From contig CAWIMW010000007.1 of the NCBI GenBank assembly GCA_963837365.1, positions 124,001 through 188,000 of the forward strand: a stretch of DNA of 64,000 nt, given 5' to 3'. This document shows, one piece after another, positions 63,257 to 64,000 of the stretch. The DNA is from CAWBXL01 sp963837365. Its GTDB lineage: Bacteria > Acidobacteriota > Terriglobia > Terriglobales > Acidobacteriaceae. The position numbers were made by a program, and so were the translations under genes. The notes beneath the pieces are model-generated. The model did not search any database. It saw only the letters and a program-made list of their open reading frames with translations, and was not told the origin of the DNA. The stretch's first letter is position 1. Each line of letters starts with the position of its first letter.

Positions 63257-63508
63257 TCCAACCGGGATTTGTCACCGCACTTGTCGTTTGTTGACATGGG
63301 CGGCCATGGCTATTCGGTAGTGCACGCAGCAGCGGACCGGCTAGAGACGGATTTCATCTGCCTGCCGCGTCCCATCGTTCGCCAGGACCAGCCGGATGGC
63401 GGACCGATTCTCTATCGGGTTCGACACGCTGCAAAACTCTGGCGCAAGCACGAACGTCCGAATCTCGAGCAGAAGGTGATAGAAGGCAATCCGGCGTTTT
63501 CGATTTAG
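63257..63508 (+). pseudogene. Duplicated C-terminal end of phoD
   Basis: The last 84 codons of phoD, same frame and stop, without the rest of the gene. Compared with the complete gene, the protein differs at one visible position (DMGGHG for DMAGHG) although the DNA differs at about a dozen sites. It begins four bases after the stop of the HEPN-like gene. No start or promoter suggests it is expressed as such. Confidence 0.9.
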
Positions 63509-63572
63509 GGATCGGCTAACAGGAAAATCGCTCCCACGTCAGGATAGCCAATGCTCTAGAAAATTATCGCTG
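63257..63572. repeat. Direct repeat, right copy: phoD 3' end
   Basis: The second copy of the 316-base unit at 61853-62168, displaced by 1404 bases with no gaps. The insert between the copies (62169-63256, 1088 bases) contains just the nucleotidyltransferase/HEPN-like pair and its operator. The following gap 63573-63792 holds only a C-run near 63685 and no gene. Confidence 0.95.
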
Positions 63573-63792
63573 CGTTAAATCCTATCTCGGTCGCGTGGAG
63601 CTCGGCTCCCTTTGATCATCCCCGAGCTGATTTCACACCCTGCTTTTTGCTCGTTGTTGAATAACTCGGCGGCTGGCCCCGGCCCCCCCCCGAATTTCCC
63701 TGCGGCTCATTGTCACCCCTTTGTCATCTTTTGGACGTGTTAAGATTCGATTCGCACAATATCAAATCCTGTCTGTATTGGTGGCGTAGAAA

Positions 63793-64000
63793 ATGAATCT
63801 ACGGGCAATTGATCTTTTCTGTGGTGCTGGAGGCAGCAGCTGGGGGGCGCACAGAGCAGGCTTTCAGCTTGTGGCTGGATTTGATGCATGGGAAATCGCT
63901 GGTCAGGTCTACTCTGACAACTTTCCAGGTTCGAGCTTCTATCATTCGAAACTCGAAGAACTGAACGTGCGTGAGATTTCGAAGTCCGTTGGTCGTGTTG
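63793..64000 (+). CDS. C5-cytosine DNA methyltransferase, N-terminal part (cut by window edge)
   Basis: The frame opens with the ATG at 63793 and runs off the right end after 69 codons. It begins MNLRAIDLFCGAGGSSWGAH, the SAM-binding motif I (F-x-G-x-G) of Dcm-type enzymes, followed by RAGFQLVAGFDAWEIAGQVY (motif II) and NFPGSSFYHSKLEEL. Such enzymes methylate the C5 of cytosine in a short DNA motif. Whether a restriction enzyme or other defence gene accompanies it lies outside the window. Confidence 0.92.
   Translation, partial: MNLRAIDLFCGAGGSSWGAHRAGFQLVAGFDAWEIAGQVYSDNFPGSSFYHSKLEELNVREISKSVGRV

Noticed and set aside
63721..63746. Promoter before the C5 methyltransferase (TTGTCA and TAAGAT)
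   Set aside because: The spacing is only 14 bases, too short for a credible sigma-70 promoter.

Overview
The window looks like a piece of an Acidobacteriota chromosome, probably class Terriglobia (Koribacter/Acidobacteriales-like). This rests on gene content: an 'orphan' MacB-type permease of the kind expanded in that phylum, several secreted proteins of a style common there, GC-rich coding with short intergenic gaps, and REP-like palindromes of the GGGCG-N3/4-CGCCC type. No rRNA, tRNA, CRISPR array or intact transposase was found. The assignment is an inference from content, not from a marker gene.

Layout. 1-12.7 kb is core-like: an acyltransferase cut by the left edge, recX, alaS (with a REP-like palindrome translated inside it), a STAS-like protein, a deoxyhypusine-synthase-like enzyme, a Rieske oxygenase, a DUF1028 protein, a lytic transglycosylase with a clear promoter, and a TPR-AMIN-amidase. 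12.7-26 kb holds a possible small-RNA unit, membrane proteins, a giant lysophospholipid acyltransferase gene broken by one frameshift, two methyltransferases, an AraC regulator, a two-component pair whose kinase has an ethylene-receptor-like membrane sensor, and a Fpg/Nei glycosylase. 26-31 kb carries a five-gene GntR/ABC operon behind a perfect 28-bp palindrome. 31-44 kb has an orphan MacB-type permease, a molybdenum hydroxylase pair, a kelch-type lipoprotein, a GH115 glucuronidase gene with two compensating frameshifts, and a LytS/LytTR operon. 44-55 kb contains small decayed genes, cytochrome c, a beta-propeller protein, an OFA-type MFS carrier, a pair of MacB-like permeases without an ATPase, a deaminase, an M50 protease and a frameshifted RluA-type gene.

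55-64 kb is accessory and is the most interesting part. It has three toxin-antitoxin-type modules in a row: a PIN/Phd pair between 58-bp direct repeats, hipBA with inverted operator boxes, and a nucleotidyltransferase/HEPN-like pair between two 316-bp copies of the 3' end of phoD. There is also a leaderless ArsR operon, a fragment of an MT-A70 adenine methyltransferase, and the start of a C5-cytosine DNA methyltransferase at the right edge. The pattern suggests repeated gain and loss of defence or addiction cassettes, with the region continuing beyond the window.

Several starts were moved downstream of the longest reading frame because a Shine-Dalgarno sequence, signal peptide or overlap with a neighbour favoured them; each case is explained. 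Functions come from motif recognition by eye, and no database search was possible.
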